A DNA stretch of 46,922 nt from assembly GCA_018303405.1 (NCBI GenBank), contig JAGVYD010000020.1, positions 3,241 to 50,162 on the forward strand, in the 5' to 3' direction. Of this stretch, positions 1-8,332 are shown piece by piece. Position 1 is the first letter of the stretch, and each line of letters starts with the position of its first letter. Position numbers and translations under genes: made by a program. The notes below the pieces were generated by a model. The model was given only the letters and a program-made list of their open reading frames with translations, was not told the DNA's origin and did no database searches. Origin of the DNA: Candidatus Woesearchaeota archaeon (GTDB taxonomy: Archaea; Nanobdellota; Nanobdellia; Woesearchaeales; JABMPP01).

Positions 1-140
1 AATCCCATGACTCCGTTCTGTGACGCAGTTCGGGAGACTTCCGAAGGAACGTCTCCCTACCTTCCGTGCGAGCTGAGGTCAGCTCCGCGGCAGATTTTTA
101 AGAAAAATCTGGTAAAAACAAGAGAGGCATAAAGCCTCTC
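1..140. other. Run of four hairpins at window edge (possible 3' end of a structured RNA)
   Basis: Four consecutive hairpins can be read here. 32-57 has GGGAGAC/GTCTCCC with an inner TTCC/GGAA. 64-90 has CCGTG/CGCGG enclosing GAGCTGA/TCAGCTC. 91-111 has CAGATTTTT/AAAAATCTG with a 3-nt loop. 122-140 has GAGAGGC/GCCTCTC. No coding frame spans it. I found no RNase P, SRP or tRNA signature in the visible part, so the identity is open. It could be the end of a non-coding RNA, a terminator array of an upstream gene, or a repeat element cut by the window edge. The strand is unknown. Confidence 0.45.
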
Positions 141-221
141 GACGTGATGATAATGTTTTGGTTTATATCACTATTGTTGGCTAATCGCACTTAGTCCGAC
201 ATATCCTGTCCATTAAAAAAC

Positions 222-229
222 TATATAAA
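222..229 (+). promoter_or_regulatory. TATA box for the gene starting at 252
   Basis: TATATAAA is centred about 26 bp upstream of the ATG at 252. This puts the expected transcription start at or next to the start codon and favours ATG 252 over the in-frame GTG at 243. The transcript would be leaderless. Confidence 0.6.
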
Positions 230-251
230 TGTTTGGCATCATGTGGCGCTA

Positions 252-2261
252 ATGGCGGAACCAGGGGGAGTCAGGGAGGCCAAGCCGCAAACTTATCAGC
301 AAGGCATCCGTGAATTTATTCAGCATGCCAAAACACCGCAGTTCTATTCCGCAGCCTCGGCTTTTGCACTGGGGGAAGCAGGGATTATTGCATTCCTGAA
401 CAACATGTCCAATTCTTACGACACTTCCGGCTCTGAGCTAGGGATTGTCGGGGCATTCTTCAATGTGCTGAACGCCTATACAGCCATGGGAATTTACGAG
501 GCAGGCCGGGAAATAAGGAACACGGCCAGGCCGAGGCTGGCAACATGGGCAAAAGCAAAATGGAATGACTTTTCAGGGTCATTTTCAGATTTTTACAAGA
601 TTGGAAAATATCTTGCGAGGCATGCACAGCAGGGCGTTGACAACTTTCTCCTGGAATACAGGCCGGGCCTTGCCATGGGAAAGAACAGGCGAGAGAACCT
701 GGACCATGCTGTAAATACGCTTCTTCAAAGGGTGGCCGAGGCCAGGGATAACTACCTGTACATTTCAGCGAAATTCACTTTGGATGATTCCTCCCCGCAG
801 AAAAGGCCGCGCATGGCAATTGCCCTGGCAAGGTCTGACAGGATGGACGAGGCAGTCGAGGAACTGCAGGAATGGCTCAGGCAGAATGAGTCCGACAAAA
901 AGTTCCAGCAGCTCAAATGGGAAAATAGCTGGGGCCTGCTTTTCAGGAAAAAAAGGGGCGTGCTGGAAAAAATGCTTGAAAACGAGCAGCGAAGAACTGA
1001 AAGTGTCTACGGGATCCAGCCTGTTGCTGATTCAAGCCTCATGAAGAATTTTTATGAGGCGCTTGTGTGGCTTGGGGAGAAAAATCCTGATGAGGCAGTC
1101 CATTACCTGAGGGAGACCCTTGCTTATGGCAACACTCCGGCTGAAGGCCTTGCCGGCGCAGGGATTCTCCTGCACGGCCTTGGATATCGAAAGGAGGGGA
1201 AGGAAGCCATCATTGAAGCCATCAGGAAATCGCCCGGGCGCTTTGAGAAAAGGGATTATTACCCCGGCTCAAAATCTGCGTGGATTGCAATGGACAGATT
1301 TTGGGGCTCAGTGCTGGTATTGAAGCAAAGGCCTTTGGCCGAGCTGCAGAAAGAGTCAATTCGCCTGTCCAGGCTGGAAGCCAGGATAAAAAAATATGAC
1401 ATGGGCGGCCTTCTCACGCAGGCGCATGACCTGGGAATCATTGATTTTGATGGAAATCCTTCACTTGCAACCCTGCAGGCAGATGCAGTTCCGCTCTCAG
1501 AGGCATTCGTCATAAGCCCTGAAACCCAGGAATTCGCTTACTGGGCGCACGGCTTCCACCAGGGCGCAATGTCCACTCCTGATGTCCGCAATCCTGGCCC
1601 AATGCCTATTATTGACAGCCTGCTTCTTCGGCTTGAGCAGGACAATGTGACGCCGGATTCTGTGAAGCAGGCGATCCTGGATAACTTTGATGTCACTCTG
1701 AAATTTACAGAAGGCTATCCATTCCTTGTTGATGATGCGGATGCAAAGCCTGACAACCGGGGCCTTGCCATGCTGCACAATGGAAAGCAGAAAATCATTT
1801 TCTGGGATGAGGAGCAGAAAGGAATGCCTGGCTATCCTGGCCACACATACATGGAAGCTGATGACGCCAAAATGTTTTTCCATGGCCCGCATGTGGTTAG
1901 AATGCCGAATTCCTGGCGCTACCTGGAAGAGCAGGCTGGAAAAAAGAATGAAACATTCAACCTTTATTGCCCTGAGGGGATGCAGGTAAGGGAAAAGGAT
2001 TATCTGAAAAGGCTTTTGCTGGCATCCATCCCCAAGGCAGTTACCTATGTTTCATACCAAAACACCCTGGAAAATCCAACAGACGACGGGATTGACTTTA
2101 TCGATACTGTCAGCCATCTTGTCTTTCCCATTCTTCAGTTTAAATACATAAACAGGATGACATCAGGCGAGGCAAAGAAGATTGCCAGGCTCGGCGAAGC
2201 GCTGCATGAGATGCGGCAACATCATTTTTTTCACCTGCAGAAAATGGCCTCTGGCTCATGA
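252..2261 (+). CDS. Hypothetical protein with TPR-like helical region, 669 aa
   Basis: I do not recognise the family. The N-terminal ~70 residues include a moderately hydrophobic Ala/Gly-rich stretch (around residues 35-50) that could be a membrane-associated helix. Residues ~180-330 are helical, with alternating Ala/Leu patterns and repeated motifs such as RMDEAVEELQEWL and NPDEAVHYLRETL, which look like degenerate TPR or Sel1 units. The C-terminal half (~410-669) is mixed and contains no catalytic motif I can name. The ATG at 252 is preferred because of the TATA box at 222-229; a GTG at 243 is possible. The gene is monocistronic as far as can be seen, with a convergent gene 31 bp downstream. 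A scaffold or protein-interaction role is a guess from the TPR-like repeats only. Confidence 0.8.
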   Translation: MAEPGGVREAKPQTYQQGIREFIQHAKTPQFYSAASAFALGEAGIIAFLNNMSNSYDTSGSELGIVGAFFNVLNAYTAMGIYEAGREIRNTARPRLATWAKAKWNDFSGSFSDFYKIGKYLARHAQQGVDNFLLEYRPGLAMGKNRRENLDHAVNTLLQRVAEARDNYLYISAKFTLDDSSPQKRPRMAIALARSDRMDEAVEELQEWLRQNESDKKFQQLKWENSWGLLFRKKRGVLEKMLENEQRRTESVYGIQPVADSSLMKNFYEALVWLGEKNPDEAVHYLRETLAYGNTPAEGLAGAGILLHGLGYRKEGKEAIIEAIRKSPGRFEKRDYYPGSKSAWIAMDRFWGSVLVLKQRPLAELQKESIRLSRLEARIKKYDMGGLLTQAHDLGIIDFDGNPSLATLQADAVPLSEAFVISPETQEFAYWAHGFHQGAMSTPDVRNPGPMPIIDSLLLRLEQDNVTPDSVKQAILDNFDVTLKFTEGYPFLVDDADAKPDNRGLAMLHNGKQKIIFWDEEQKGMPGYPGHTYMEADDAKMFFHGPHVVRMPNSWRYLEEQAGKKNETFNLYCPEGMQVREKDYLKRLLLASIPKAVTYVSYQNTLENPTDDGIDFIDTVSHLVFPILQFKYINRMTSGEAKKIARLGEALHEMRQHHFFHLQKMASGS

Positions 2262-2292
2262 AATAATTGCCCATCAAACCAATGATTTGCTA

Positions 2293-2904
2293 TCATCTAT
2301 AGAGATAATTATACTGCATCCCCTGGTTATTGGAGAAATTGAGCATGGCAGATGCAGTCTGATTGGTCTCTCCTTCTTCCGGCCTGTGGTGCGTTTCATG
2401 GTAGTCAATAAACGCCCCGAGCTTCAGGGGCTTGTACTGGTGGTCTGTGTCAAACACTTTATTGGCATCTGTCAAGGTGGTGTAAGCATGTGCGCCCATG
2501 TCCCCTGCAGAAAAATGCACATGCCATCGTTTTGCAATCCCACGGCCGTGCAGGTCAGTTTTCTGGTGCCATTTTTGCTCGCCGTAGTCCTGAAGGGGGG
2601 CATAAACCAGTTGGAATGCATAACTGTTGTCCGGCGCAACATACAGCTCGCCAAGATACCCTGCCATCTCCTGGGGCACATAGTTGAATATTTTGGCTGG
2701 CGAATACTCCGGAATCCCTGTGGCTGAGCTTGCTTCAGGGGAATAATCCTTGTTTTCCTTTTCCTTATCCTTGATTTCCGACTCTATCCTCTTTATGACT
2801 TCATCTATGGACTGGCCAGGCAGAAGGGGAAAAATTTTTGGGCTTCTGTCCTTTTCCGAATCCGGAATTGTATGCCGGTACATTGTCTTATCCATGCTCA
2901 TCAT
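2293..2904 (-). CDS. Hypothetical protein, 203 aa
   Basis: Unrecognised soluble protein. Residues ~35-60 are highly charged (Lys/Glu-rich). The C-terminal half is aromatic- and histidine-rich, with the segments HGRGIAKRWHVHFSAGDMG and IDYHETHHRPEEGE. The clustered His and Glu might bind metal, but no known signature is present. The start is preceded by a TTTATAAAT box about 25 nt upstream on the minus strand, consistent with a leaderless transcript. Met codons follow immediately (ATG ATG AGC ATG), so the exact start may shift by one to three codons. It converges on the preceding gene and diverges from the MgtC-like gene. Confidence 0.75.
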   Translation of the reverse strand: MMSMDKTMYRHTIPDSEKDRSPKIFPLLPGQSIDEVIKRIESEIKDKEKENKDYSPEASSATGIPEYSPAKIFNYVPQEMAGYLGELYVAPDNSYAFQLVYAPLQDYGEQKWHQKTDLHGRGIAKRWHVHFSAGDMGAHAYTTLTDANKVFDTDHQYKPLKLGAFIDYHETHHRPEEGETNQTASAMLNFSNNQGMQYNYLYR

Positions 2905-3029
2905 TCCTATGCAAATATGGCAAATTTATAAAACTTGGCAGGAAAGGTTGTGCCTTGTTTTCCTGAATATATCTCTTATTTGATAGTGGTATCACAAAAT
3001 ATAAATAATGCTGTCCCTGAAATGCCGTT

Positions 3030-3461
3030 GTGGTCATATCGATTGAATACACGGAGGGCGAATTCGTTTTCAAATTATTGCTTAGCCTGGGAGCTGGCTT
3101 TCTTGTTGGCATGGAGCGCGAATCCCGCGGAAAAAAGGCAGGAATCAGCACGCAGACTTTTGTCATAGCCGGCGCAATGCTTTTCACAATGATGTCGCTC
3201 ATGATTGACCCAAATGAGCCGGCAAGGGTGGCGGCGCAGATTGTCACAGGCATTGGCTTTCTTGGCGCAGGGATAATCCTGAAGGACAAGACAGGCAACA
3301 TTACAAACCTGACAACAGCAGCGAGCATCTGGTTTTCTGCTGCCATAGGCATGACAATAGGCATAGGCTATTACATGATTGCAATTTTGGCCACACTATT
3401 CTCGATACTGGTCCCTCGAATCCCTCATTTTTTTGGCAGCCCGGACCATCACGACAAATAA
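3030..3461 (+). CDS. MgtC/SapB-family membrane protein
   Basis: The protein is 143 aa with three or four transmembrane helices. It carries the MgtC-family signature: a first helix followed by GFLVGMERESRGKKAGIST, then GIGFLGAGIILK, then LTTAASIWFSAAIGM. MgtC proteins sit in the inner membrane and modulate magnesium-stress physiology or ATP synthase in bacteria; the role in archaea is not established. The start is GTG 3030. An AATATAAATAA box at 2998-3008 lies ~27 bp upstream, and no ATG in the frame precedes the conserved first helix. Only the hydrophobic MgtC domain is present; the C-terminal ACT-like domain of longer members is missing. Confidence 0.85.
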   Translation: MVISIEYTEGEFVFKLLLSLGAGFLVGMERESRGKKAGISTQTFVIAGAMLFTMMSLMIDPNEPARVAAQIVTGIGFLGAGIILKDKTGNITNLTTAASIWFSAAIGMTIGIGYYMIAILATLFSILVPRIPHFFGSPDHHDK

Positions 3462-3562
3462 TTTCAGAGCCAAGCCTGCTTTCAGAATTGAAAGCTTCGT
3501 TTCTTTGTGCTTTTACCAATCCAAAATAGAAATAAGAAAATAAAAAAATTGGCTATGGAAAA

Positions 3563-4135
3563 CTAAACGCATCTGCCGCCCACACATATTGATGAGAAGT
3601 TCGTCACGCATGAGGCCCAATTGTTATAATACTGCGTTCCGCTGCACCAGTGCTCCATTACGCTGGAATTGTCCAGGCAATATTCGCTGTGATTGTACGG
3701 GTTTCCTCCTGAATAGCCGCTGACAGTTCCCCAAACTGTAATTGCAAATCCTCCGTCGCTGTCAGAACACGAGTCCGGAAAGCCACAATCAGCAGGGCAT
3801 GTGGCAGATGTTTCTCCGCCTTCACAGACGCCATCTCCGCAGTTTGTTTCGTCATTGTCTGTCGGCCCTGAGCATCCTCCGTCAGCAAGGTCAACTGCGC
3901 CGTCTCCATCATTGTCTGTCCCGTCATCGCATTGCACTGAGGGATTAAGCTCACTGCTGTCTCCCCGGTTTGCACATCCTGGGTCACTGGGCCAGTCTGT
4001 GTATCCATCCCCATCATTGTCAGTGCTGTCCTGGCATGCATGCTTTGCTCTTGGCGCTGCCATAACCAAGGCAACAACCAGAATGCCCACTATGACTACT
4101 GCACTGATTAATGCTACCCCTGCTTTCTTGTCCAT
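3563..4135 (-). CDS. Membrane-anchored surface protein with Asp-rich calcium-type repeats
   Basis: The protein is 190 aa. It has a short positive N-terminus (MDKKAG), one hydrophobic segment (residues ~6-26) that may be a signal anchor, then an extracellular Cys- and Asp-rich region. Several DNDGDG-type loops (TDNDGDGYTDW, TDNDGDGAVDL, PTDNDET) resemble thrombospondin type-3 or dockerin-like calcium loops. They are followed by CGDGVCEGGETSATCPADC, a common archaeal/bacterial surface-protein motif. The many cysteines suggest disulfides, fitting an exported protein in a genome with thioredoxin-like exported proteins. ATG 4135 is preferred over ATG 4159 because GGAGG (4150-4146) precedes it and the anchor then starts properly. 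Function is unknown; a cell-surface role is inferred. Confidence 0.75.
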   Translation of the reverse strand: MDKKAGVALISAVVIVGILVVALVMAAPRAKHACQDSTDNDGDGYTDWPSDPGCANRGDSSELNPSVQCDDGTDNDGDGAVDLADGGCSGPTDNDETNCGDGVCEGGETSATCPADCGFPDSCSDSDGGFAITVWGTVSGYSGGNPYNHSEYCLDNSSVMEHWCSGTQYYNNWASCVTNFSSICVGGRCV

Positions 4136-4262
4136 GTTTCTTTCGCCTCCATAACTCATATTCTAATGAATATTAGTGTGCAAACGTGTTCAGATATTTA
4201 TTTCTTGTGTGATTACAAAGTTGTGACAAATTGAGCTTATCTATATATAATAACACCATAAA

Positions 4263-4271
4263 TTATATATA
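4263..4271 (+). promoter_or_regulatory. TATA box for the RecB/Cas4-like nuclease
   Basis: TTATATATA is centred ~27 bp upstream of ATG 4294. This supports that ATG as a leaderless start and argues against the out-of-frame ATG at 4274. Confidence 0.6.
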
Positions 4272-4293
4272 GCATGGCTCAGGAATCAACTTC

Positions 4294-5130
4294 ATGCCGG
4301 GCAGAATCCAGTCTCCAAGCTCAATCAACACGTACAGGCAATGCCCCCGCAAATATTACTATCAATATATCGAGGAGCTCCCCACAAAGCCGAGCATCCA
4401 TCTTGTCCGTGGCCATGTTGTGCACGAAGTGCTGGAAAATTTTTTTCACCTGGACACCTCCGATCTCAGCAGGGCAAATTATGAAATGGCGCTGAAGAAG
4501 CGGATACAGGACCTTTTGCTGAAGCATTGGCAGGAAGAAAAGGATTTCAGCAAGCTCGACTTGACAAAGGAAAAACTGATGTTTTATTTTGATGAAAGCA
4601 TGCTCATGCTCCTGAACTGGATCAACCAGTTCATTGCCAGGCTTGAGGCAATGATGGTTCAGGGGTTTGGCCTCGCAGATGCCTTCAGGCGCCTGACTCC
4701 AACAACGGAACAGCAATATGTGTCTGAAGAGCATAAGGTCCAGGGGTTCATTGATGCAATAGAGGACATTGATGACCATGTCAGGATAATTGATTACAAG
4801 ACATCAAAGAGCTTTGACATTTCCGAGGAGTACAAGCTTCAGCTGGCAATCTATGCATTGCTGTACAATGAGAAGCACGGCAAGCTTCCGAACAAGGTCG
4901 GGATAAATTTTCTGAAGGATGTTGAAAAATTCCTGGATGTGGATGAGGACCTTGTCAGGTACGCCAAGAAGGAAATTGACCTGGTCCACAAAAAAACAGC
5001 AACCGATGACATTTCAGCTTATCCGCTGGTGCCCCAGCCATTGTGCAAATGGTGCGACTTCTTCAACAAATGCTTCGGGGTTGAGGGTGAAAAATATCCT
5101 TTCAACAACAATTCCCGAAGAAGAATGTGA
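4294..5130 (+). CDS. PD-(D/E)XK nuclease with 4Fe-4S cysteines (RecB/Cas4-like)
   Basis: The 278-aa protein has the RecB-family nuclease layout. The N-terminal SPSSINTYRQCPRKYYY carries C17, and His44 lies in GHVVHEVLE. The core is Asp154 in GFIDAIE, then IIDYKTSK with D167 and K169 (the D...DxK catalytic set), then Gln183 in YKLQLAIYAL (QxxxY-type motif). The C-terminal CKWCDFFNKC gives C251, C254 and C260. C17 plus the three C-terminal cysteines form the split 4Fe-4S ligand set of AddB/Cas4-type nucleases. No CRISPR array or other cas gene lies in the window, so a DNA repair role is more likely than adaptation. It overlaps nothing and ends 2 bp from the convergent thioredoxin-like gene. Confidence 0.87.
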   Translation: MPGRIQSPSSINTYRQCPRKYYYQYIEELPTKPSIHLVRGHVVHEVLENFFHLDTSDLSRANYEMALKKRIQDLLLKHWQEEKDFSKLDLTKEKLMFYFDESMLMLLNWINQFIARLEAMMVQGFGLADAFRRLTPTTEQQYVSEEHKVQGFIDAIEDIDDHVRIIDYKTSKSFDISEEYKLQLAIYALLYNEKHGKLPNKVGINFLKDVEKFLDVDEDLVRYAKKEIDLVHKKTATDDISAYPLVPQPLCKWCDFFNKCFGVEGEKYPFNNNSRRRM

Positions 5131-5132
5131 GC

Positions 5133-5789
5133 TCAGCCAGAGTCCCTTAACCCACCAAGAATTATGCGCCAAACATCTTCATCAGCCGCGCCTGACCCTG
5201 TCCACAAAATCGTGCCGCTCCTCCCAATGGCAAATTTTGTTGTGGTTGTTTTTACACCGTACTCGGCCACAACAGCAGGGTCTGCCTTGACAAATCTTAT
5301 GCCCTCTATGCCAAGCTTTTCAGCATAATTTTTTATTTTATCCTCAGATTCCGCAGGGTCCAGGTTTATTGCAATAAACTCCACTTCCTGGTCATATTCG
5401 GGATAGATATCCTTGAGCACCTCAAAATCCTGTTTGCAGTAAGGGCACCAGGTCGCCCAAAAGTACACAACTGCGGGATTGCCATATGCTGTGTGGCCAT
5501 TGTTGAGGCTGGCCTCAATTCCATCAACTGCTGTGAGGGCAAAGTCAGGGGGCACATCGCCCTTCTGGATGCCGACCATGGGAAGCTCAGCGCTGGCAGC
5601 TAATTGCGAGGCATCACTGCCCGCAATTGCCTCGGATTTTACCTGGAAAACCTCTTCCGGCGAAATTCCCCTGTTCCTGCTGGTGTAGAATGAAATTGCC
5701 AGTATCACAAGCCCGATTACCAAAATCATGGCTATTGACCTGCTTGCTGGCTGATTCCTTTTTTCACTGTCCTTTTTCTTTTCCGCCAT
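5133..5789 (-). CDS. Membrane-anchored TlpA/ResA-like thioredoxin
   Basis: The protein is 218 aa. The cytoplasmic N-terminus is Lys/Arg-rich, with one transmembrane segment at ~19-35, a linker of ~40 residues, and a redoxin domain from ~77. The active site is WATWCPYC with C115 and C118. The downstream FIAINLDPAES and the TTTTKFAIGRSG segment (cis-Pro region replaced by Thr) match the TlpA/ResA/AhpC-TSA fold. It is predicted to face outside and to reduce or exchange disulfides in exported proteins. ATG 5789 is chosen because a TTTTAAA box lies ~26 nt upstream; an upstream in-frame start at 5846 would place the anchor too far inside. It is divergently transcribed from a His-rich membrane-anchored protein. 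Confidence 0.85.
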   Translation of the reverse strand: MAEKKKDSEKRNQPASRSIAMILVIGLVILAISFYTSRNRGISPEEVFQVKSEAIAGSDASQLAASAELPMVGIQKGDVPPDFALTAVDGIEASLNNGHTAYGNPAVVYFWATWCPYCKQDFEVLKDIYPEYDQEVEFIAINLDPAESEDKIKNYAEKLGIEGIRFVKADPAVVAEYGVKTTTTKFAIGRSGTILWTGSGAADEDVWRIILGGLRDSG

Positions 5790-5926
5790 AATAATATAGG
5801 TAATCCTCCTTTCATTTAAAATATCTAACCTTTGGGTCTTAAACACTGATTTTAACCGATACCTCTGCTATGAATCCTGTTCAGGCAAAGCATAAATTTT
5901 TAAGCCAGGCACTTATGGAAGTTAGC

Positions 5927-6574
5927 ATGGCCTCGAAAACCAGGAAAAACCAGTCAAGTGCCAAGGAATCCAGGGAAGCTGGCAAGGGATTGCCGCGAAT
6001 AGTGGGCATTTTGCTTTTGGTTTTCTGCATTGTGCTTATTGCATTGTCAGGGGTTCTCTTGTACAAATACAATGAGCTTCAGCACAACATTGAGACATGG
6101 GTGGATTATGCAACAGCATTGCAGGGCATATCAGGCATTGGCGAGCCCGAGCCAACTCACATCCATGCGGATTTTGCAGTCTATGTCAATGGCCAAAGAA
6201 TTTCTTTTAATGTGTCAGAGTACCATGAAAAAAATGATTTGACGCATATTCACCTGGGCAATCCTGAAGGCGACAAGACAATACACATACACTCAACTGG
6301 AATAACCTTCGGGCATTTCCTGAGGAGCCTGGGCATGAGCCTGAATTCAGAATGCTTCGCCATGCAGTCCGAAAGGTTCTGCAATTCACCTAACGCCTCT
6401 TTGAAATTCTATGTCAATGGCGAGAACAACCCTGAATACGGCGACTATTACATGCATGACCTGGACAAGCTCCTCATAAGCTATGGCAATGACGGGCCGG
6501 AGCAGATAATGACACAAATTTCCAGCGTTACGGATTATTCAAAACTGTACAGCGAAAACCCTGAACTGGGCTAA
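5927..6574 (+). CDS. Membrane-anchored histidine-rich extracytoplasmic protein
   Basis: The protein is 215 aa with a basic N-terminus, one transmembrane helix (~24-46) and an exported domain. Within that domain, HIHADFAVYVNG, LTHIHLGNPEG and TIHIHSTGITFGHF place three HxH pairs within about 50 residues. This looks like a metal (Cu, Zn or Fe) binding site. Two cysteines (SECFAMQSERFC) may form a disulfide. I do not recognise a named family. A box AAATTTTTAA at 5893-5902 is ~27 bp before ATG 5927, which supports the start and excludes the upstream ATG at 5870. The divergent TlpA-like neighbour suggests a shared task in the extracytoplasmic space, which is inference. Confidence 0.75.
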   Translation: MASKTRKNQSSAKESREAGKGLPRIVGILLLVFCIVLIALSGVLLYKYNELQHNIETWVDYATALQGISGIGEPEPTHIHADFAVYVNGQRISFNVSEYHEKNDLTHIHLGNPEGDKTIHIHSTGITFGHFLRSLGMSLNSECFAMQSERFCNSPNASLKFYVNGENNPEYGDYYMHDLDKLLISYGNDGPEQIMTQISSVTDYSKLYSENPELG

Positions 6575-6602
6575 AGAGAAAAAAATAATTTTGCTGAAAT
6601 TT

Positions 6603-6779
6603 CTATTTCCTGAATACAAGCAGCAGGGCAAGTATCACTGAAATCACGCCCACAATTATCTGTATCCAGGCAATGCCGCCGGTAAAAGTGTTGAGCCAGC
6701 TGTATAATGGAGGAACTGCATGGACTATGCCTCCAACAAGCAACAGTATGTTTGCCCACATTTGCATATCTTGTGCCAT
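6603..6779 (-). CDS. Small two-TM membrane protein, 58 aa
   Basis: A 58-aa protein made almost entirely of two transmembrane helices (~6-26 and ~33-55) joined by a short loop with LNTFTGGIAW. The start ATG 6779 is preceded by GGTGGTGAT, a fair Shine-Dalgarno, and a TATA-like CTATAAATA lies further upstream. Together these make it a credible small gene rather than a chance frame. Function is unknown. It converges with the His-rich protein gene and is divergent from lysA. Confidence 0.6.
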   Translation of the reverse strand: MAQDMQMWANILLLVGGIVHAVPPLYSWLNTFTGGIAWIQIIVGVISVILALLLVFRK

Positions 6780-6941
6780 CTTATCACCACCATCCAAAAA
6801 ATTAATCTTCAGTATTCCCAAAAAATTATTTATAGGTATAAAAAACTTGCGCCGGGCATGCCTCGGCTATGCATTATTTCACTTTGCCTAAAAATTGGAA
6901 AGCTTTAAATAAAACTGAACAATCGTTATGCAAAACTTAGG

Positions 6942-8270
6942 GTGACGCTTATTGAAGTGCGGGCAAACAATCGCAATACAAATGGAAAAAATGATTTTTT
7001 CATAGGGCCTGTTTCTGTACGTGAACTTATAGAAAGATTCGACACGCCATTATATGTCTATGATGCAGGCACAATTAGCCGGCAGGTCCGGTCCCTTCAT
7101 GATGCGGGCTTTGATTCCGTCCGATATGCAATCAAGGCGAACAACAATCCGGCGGTTTTGAAATTAATCATGGATGAAGGCGCCTCGGGTGTGGACGTTG
7201 TCAGCGCAGGCGAGCTCCTGATTGCGCAGATTGCCGGGATATTAAGCGATGAAGAGTCGCCTCGCAGGGTTGTCTTTGGCGCTGACTTTTTCGCGAATAA
7301 TTCCCATGACCTTGAGCATGTCATAAAGCTGAATGCAACCTTAAATGCAGGCTCAATCAACATGATCCAGGAATACGGAGAGATGCAGCCCGGCATAAAA
7401 GACATCAGCATAAGGCTCAATCCGGGATTCGGGCATGGCCACACAAAGAAAGTGGACACAGGAGGAGAGCACAGCAAGCACGGCATCTGGTACGGCGACG
7501 CCAGCAAGGCGCTGCGAACTGCCAGCGATTACGGCCTGCGAGTCAATGGCCTGCACATGCATATTGGCACAGGAACAAATCTTTGGGAGCTGGAGAGAGT
7601 GGCGGAATCGCTGATAACCAATGGGCAAATGGTGCGTGACCTTGAATATGTCAGCGCAGGAGGCGGCATCCCAGTCCCATACAAGGAGGGGGACAGGAAA
7701 ATCAACCTGCAAAAATACCGAAAATTGCTTGCCAATACCGAGCGCCGCCTCAGCGCCTTTTTTGGCCGGCCGATAAACTCGGAAATCGAGCCAGGCAGGT
7801 ATCTGGTGGCCGAGTCGGGATATCTTGTGGGCAGGATTCGTGACATCAAGAGCACGCCTGCAAACAAATTCTATCTTGTTGATTTTGGATTTGATGCAAT
7901 GCCCCGCGCAGTGCTGTATGGCGCGCATCATGACATGCTCATCGTCGGCAGGAATTCAAAGGAAAGTGAAGTTATTGTTGGCGGGCCGCTTTGCGAGTCC
8001 GGCGATGTCTTTACGCAGGAGCAGAATGGCGACCTTCGCCCGATAAAACTGCCAAGGGCGGAAATTGGCGACATCATCATAATGAAAAATGTAGGCGCAT
8101 ATGGGATGTCAATGGCTTCCAATTATAATTCAAGGTTCAGGCCGGCTGAAGTCATGGTAAACACCGACGGCAGCTATCAGCTAATAAGAAGCAGGGAAGG
8201 CGTGGCTGACCTGACCAGGAATGTAATCCTTCACCCTGAAAAAATAACTCCCAGGCAGGCGATACAATAA
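6942..8270 (+). CDS. lysA: Diaminopimelate decarboxylase
   Basis: The 442-aa protein is a fold-III PLP decarboxylase that would convert meso-diaminopimelate to L-lysine and CO2 in the cytoplasm. PLP lysine K65 lies in RYAIKANNNP. DVVSAGEL, the GLHMHIGTGT segment and EPGRYLVAESG match the phosphate and substrate sites, and CESGDVFT is the dimer-contributed active-site cysteine motif. The length is slightly above the usual ~420 aa. GTG 6942 follows a TTTAAATAAAA box at ~6904-6914 and is the most plausible start. No other lysine or diaminopimelate genes lie in the window. A related substrate such as ornithine or arginine cannot be fully excluded, but the SG-D-F signature favours DAP. Confidence 0.9.
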   Translation: MTLIEVRANNRNTNGKNDFFIGPVSVRELIERFDTPLYVYDAGTISRQVRSLHDAGFDSVRYAIKANNNPAVLKLIMDEGASGVDVVSAGELLIAQIAGILSDEESPRRVVFGADFFANNSHDLEHVIKLNATLNAGSINMIQEYGEMQPGIKDISIRLNPGFGHGHTKKVDTGGEHSKHGIWYGDASKALRTASDYGLRVNGLHMHIGTGTNLWELERVAESLITNGQMVRDLEYVSAGGGIPVPYKEGDRKINLQKYRKLLANTERRLSAFFGRPINSEIEPGRYLVAESGYLVGRIRDIKSTPANKFYLVDFGFDAMPRAVLYGAHHDMLIVGRNSKESEVIVGGPLCESGDVFTQEQNGDLRPIKLPRAEIGDIIIMKNVGAYGMSMASNYNSRFRPAEVMVNTDGSYQLIRSREGVADLTRNVILHPEKITPRQAIQ

Positions 8271-8332
8271 TATTTTTGAAAATTAAGTAAAAATAGAAAA
8301 TTAAAAATGATAAGGCAAGAAATTATCAGGGC

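Noticed and set aside
144-150. GTGATGA at 144-150 as a box C of a C/D guide RNA
   Set aside because: No matching D box, C'/D' boxes or terminal stem at the expected spacing.
2182-2727. 181-aa plus-strand open frame antisense to the 2293-2904 gene
   Set aside because: It overlaps a better-supported minus-strand gene with its own TATA box, and its translation is unlike a folded protein (low-complexity Cys/Ile/Val runs).
7353-7931. 192-aa minus-strand open frame inside lysA
   Set aside because: Antisense shadow of a clearly conserved enzyme; no promoter or Shine-Dalgarno and no family resemblance.
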